NCBI GenBank assembly: GCA_002238565.1
Contig: MPMP01000051.1
Span: 1 to 35,377 of the forward strand
DNA: 35,377 bases
DNA from: Albidovulum sp. bin36
Lineage (GTDB): Bacteria; Pseudomonadota; Alphaproteobacteria; Rhodobacterales; Rhodobacteraceae
Reading direction: 5' to 3'
The notes below the pieces were generated by a model. That model worked only from the letters and a program-made list of their open reading frames with translations, did no database searches and was not told the origin of the DNA. Shown piece by piece: positions 33,694-35,377 of this stretch. How positions within the stretch are numbered: the first letter of the stretch is position 1; every line of letters starts with the position of its first letter. Made by a program: the position numbers and the translations under genes.

Positions 33694-34527
33694 TTGCCAG
33701 AATCGACTGTTGAAAAAAATGGCGTGGCGGGGAAATCTTCCCTGCCACCGCCGCATTTGAAGGTAGCCGGAGCGAGCAAGCGCTTCGGCGCCATCGAGGC
33801 CTTGAAGGACGTTGATTTCGAGGTGCGCAGAGGCGAGGTCATGGCGCTGGTCGGCGACAACGGCGCCGGAAAGTCCACGCTGATCAAATCGCTGGCAGGC
33901 GCCTATCGAATCGACGACGGCCAGATATTTCTCGACGGAAAAGAAGTAATGATCGGCTCCCCTCTCGACGCGGCGGCTATCGGAATTCAGATCGTGTACC
34001 AGGACTTGGCGCTGTGCGAAAATCTCGATGTTTCGTCCAACCTCTATCTCGGCCACGAGCCGGTGCTCGGAGGCTGGGCCAAGCTCCTTCCGAAAGCATT
34101 GAGGCCCCTCGACGAGCTCAAGATGGAAAAAAAGGCTCTGGAGGCCATCGACCGGCTTCAAGTCCGCACGCTGGCTTCGGTGCGATCCAAGGTTGGCACC
34201 CTGTCGGGCGGGCAGCGCCAGGCGGTCGCCATCGCCCGCGCCGTCGGCACTGATTCGACCATAGTGCTTCTGGACGAGCCTACGGCGGCGCTAGGCGTAG
34301 CGCAAACCAAGCAAGTCCTGGATGTCGTCAAGCACCTGCGGGACAACGACCATGCGGTTGTTTACATTTCGCATAATCTAAGCGACGTCTTCGAGGTTTC
34401 GGATCGAATAACCGTCCTTAGGCATGGCGCGAATGTCGCGGTTTTCGAAACGTCGAACACAAATCCCGATGAGATAGTCGCCGCGGTAACGCGCGGCGCA
34501 AGCAGAGACAAAGTCGTTGCCGGCTGA
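33694..34527 (+). CDS. Sugar ABC transporter ATPase, single domain, XylG/FrcA-like
   Basis: The 277-aa protein has one complete ABC domain: Walker A GDNGAGKST (54-62), Q-loop YQD (Q103), signature LSGGQRQ (170-176), Walker B VLLDEPTA with D194-E195, and H227 in ISHN. E. coli XylG has two such domains in about 510 aa; this is the single-domain form found in FrcA of rhizobia, which works as a homodimer. It powers import by the adjacent permease. The start is uncertain: TTG 33694, one base after the xylF stop, gives the full frame, and GTG 33724 is an alternative; neither has a strong ribosome-binding site, so translational coupling is likely. Its end overlaps the permease start by 11 bp. The first 22 residues are not conserved. 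Confidence 0.9.
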   Translation: MPESTVEKNGVAGKSSLPPPHLKVAGASKRFGAIEALKDVDFEVRRGEVMALVGDNGAGKSTLIKSLAGAYRIDDGQIFLDGKEVMIGSPLDAAAIGIQIVYQDLALCENLDVSSNLYLGHEPVLGGWAKLLPKALRPLDELKMEKKALEAIDRLQVRTLASVRSKVGTLSGGQRQAVAIARAVGTDSTIVLLDEPTAALGVAQTKQVLDVVKHLRDNDHAVVYISHNLSDVFEVSDRITVLRHGANVAVFETSNTNPDEIVAAVTRGASRDKVVAG

Positions 34528-35269
34528 CAGGCTTCAAAGCTTTTTTGCCCGCTTCAGGGCCATTCGCGAAACGCGCTTCGGCAGTTTCGCGCCCGTATTG
34601 CTGGCGTTGATCGCGATTTGGATTTATTTCGGGATTACGGAGCCCGCGTTTCTCAGCGCGCGCAATTTCTATTTCCTGTTCATGCAAAGCGCGGTCGTGG
34701 GAACGCTCGCCGTCGGCATTACGGTAATTTTGCTGCTCGGCGACATCGATTTGTCGATCGCGGCCCTGTCCGGCACCTGCGCGGCGCTTCTTGCGGTTCT
34801 GATCGCGAATTTCGGCATTCCGTCGCCGATCGCTTGCCTTGCGGCGATCGCGACAGGCATAGCGCTGAGCACGACGCAGGGCGCGCTGGTCGCCTATGTC
34901 GGGATCCCATCTTTCGTCGTCACGCTTGCGGGATTGCTGGGTTTCCAGGGGCTGATGCTCAAAATACTCGGCATTCAGGGCGCAATAAACATGCGCGATC
35001 CCTTGATAAGAGGCCTAACCACGGTAACTCTTTCGCCGTTGATCGGCTGGCTCGCGGCCGTTGCATGCGTCGCGGCGTTCGCCCTGGTTGTCTGGCGGAA
35101 GCGCTCCTTGCGCCGCCGACTCGGCATGGAACTCGACCCGGCCTACGAGCCGGTCGTCAAAGTCGCATTCTTCGCAATTCTCGCATTTGAACGAAGGCCG
35201 CTCACGCGGCCAGTTGTGATGCTTCCCCGGTTTTCCTTTTTTGGATCGCAGCTTCATTTTCTGTGTTGA
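34517..35269 (+). pseudogene. Sugar ABC transporter permease, XylH-like, truncated
   Basis: The first 224 residues or so are a BPD_transp_2-type permease: the N-terminal cytoplasmic stretch, then membrane helices such as VLLALIAIWIYFGI, VGTLAVGITVILLLG, the conserved DIDLSIAALSG, and VAYVGIPSFVVTLAGLLGFQGL. Family members run to about 370-420 aa. After VVKVAFFAILAF, near base 35190, the similarity stops and a short unrelated tail (ERRPLTRP...) runs to a TGA at 35267-35269. About 150 C-terminal residues are missing, including the region around GGNxEAARLSG. The start is probably TTG 34517 inside the end of the ATPase gene. A non-functional permease would disable this importer unless the rest of the gene continues beyond an insertion or the junction is an assembly artefact. 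Confidence 0.8.
35196..35211. repeat. Perfect hairpin at the permease breakpoint
   Basis: GGCCGC (35196-35201) and GCGGCC (35206-35211) with a TCAC loop form a perfect 6-bp stem, six bases after the point where XylH similarity ends. Subterminal hairpins next to an insertion point are a mark of IS200/IS605 elements, but the other end lies outside the window. Confidence 0.5.
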
Positions 35270-35322
35270 TACGCAGGTTGTGGGTTTCCCATGACCTCGG
35301 GTTGATGTTCAATCTCCCCGGC

Positions 35323-35340
35323 GCCCCGGATGTTCGGGGC
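35323..35340 (+). promoter_or_regulatory. Hairpin before the ribosome-binding site of the last open frame
   Basis: GCCCCG (35323-35328) and CGGGGC (35335-35340) with a GATGTT loop form a stem ending about 10 bases before the AAGGGAG ribosome-binding site of the frame at 35363. Leader hairpins that damp translation are common in front of transposase genes. Confidence 0.4.
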
Positions 35341-35362
35341 CATTTCGAACAAGGGAGTTGAG

Positions 35363-35377
35363 CATGAAAGTCAAGAT
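35363..35377 (+). CDS. Start of an unknown gene cut by the window edge
   Basis: Only ATG and four further codons (MKVK and part of an isoleucine-like codon) are visible. AAGGGAG, 7 nt upstream, is a strong ribosome-binding site, which is the reason for calling a start here. The gene begins about 170 bases after the broken permease, the distance expected for the first gene of a small insertion sequence. Nothing about its function can be read. Confidence 0.4.

Noticed and set aside
35015-35257. Minus-strand frame of 80 codons with a KCENCEE motif at the right edge
   Set aside because: It crosses the permease breakpoint and reads antisense to xylH for most of its length, so the cysteine motif is most likely accidental.
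1-35377. CRISPR arrays, rRNA or tRNA genes, and prophage modules
   Set aside because: No regularly spaced repeats, rRNA-like segments, tRNA cloverleaf or phage structural genes were seen in the window.

Overview
The window looks like chromosomal DNA of an alphaproteobacterium of moderately high GC. This rests on family content: a NagB-II-type SIS deaminase, a MaeB malic enzyme with a phosphotransacetylase-like tail, a TTC38-type TPR protein, dnaKJ separate from an hrcA-grpE pair, and a sugar ABC importer with a single-domain ATPase. I cannot name a genus. Most genes are housekeeping or ordinary metabolism, and I found no convincing undescribed multi-gene system. The accessory signals are a small non-autonomous transposable element, a decayed IS5-family transposase, an unknown 67-codon gene with its own terminator, and a permease gene broken at the right edge.

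Left part (1-6.5 kb): a small minus-strand gene with a terminator (289-555), a 192-bp MITE-like element with a perfect 9-bp target duplication (662-871), a SIS-domain amino-sugar phosphate deaminase, a convergent AlkB-type demethylase, then dnaK-dnaJ. Middle (6.5-19 kb): an overlapping YhaO/YhaN-like nuclease-ATPase pair, a convergent mutS and molybdopterin oxidoreductase pair on the minus strand, and the malic enzyme divergent from mutS.

Next (19.5-26.2 kb): a zinc alcohol dehydrogenase, a TPR protein, and a mannose cassette. In the cassette ManC makes GDP-mannose, and a convergent GT2-GtrA protein probably moves mannose to polyprenyl phosphate. The IS5 remnant lies directly upstream of the glycosyltransferase gene. 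Right part (26.9-35.4 kb): a DenD-like epimerase/dehydrogenase plus a 3-hydroxyisobutyrate-dehydrogenase-like reductase (likely sugar-acid catabolism), then hrcA-grpE on the minus strand, then a GntR/FCD regulator followed by xylF-xylG-xylH-type import genes.

The heat-shock genes are split (dnaKJ at 3 kb, hrcA-grpE at 30 kb) but share a promoter-like pattern, CTTGCAG-N15-CAtaAAT. The importer and its regulator form one likely sugar-uptake unit. Its permease reading frame loses family similarity near 35190, where new sequence with two strong hairpins and a fresh ribosome-binding site begins; an insertion is the simplest reading.
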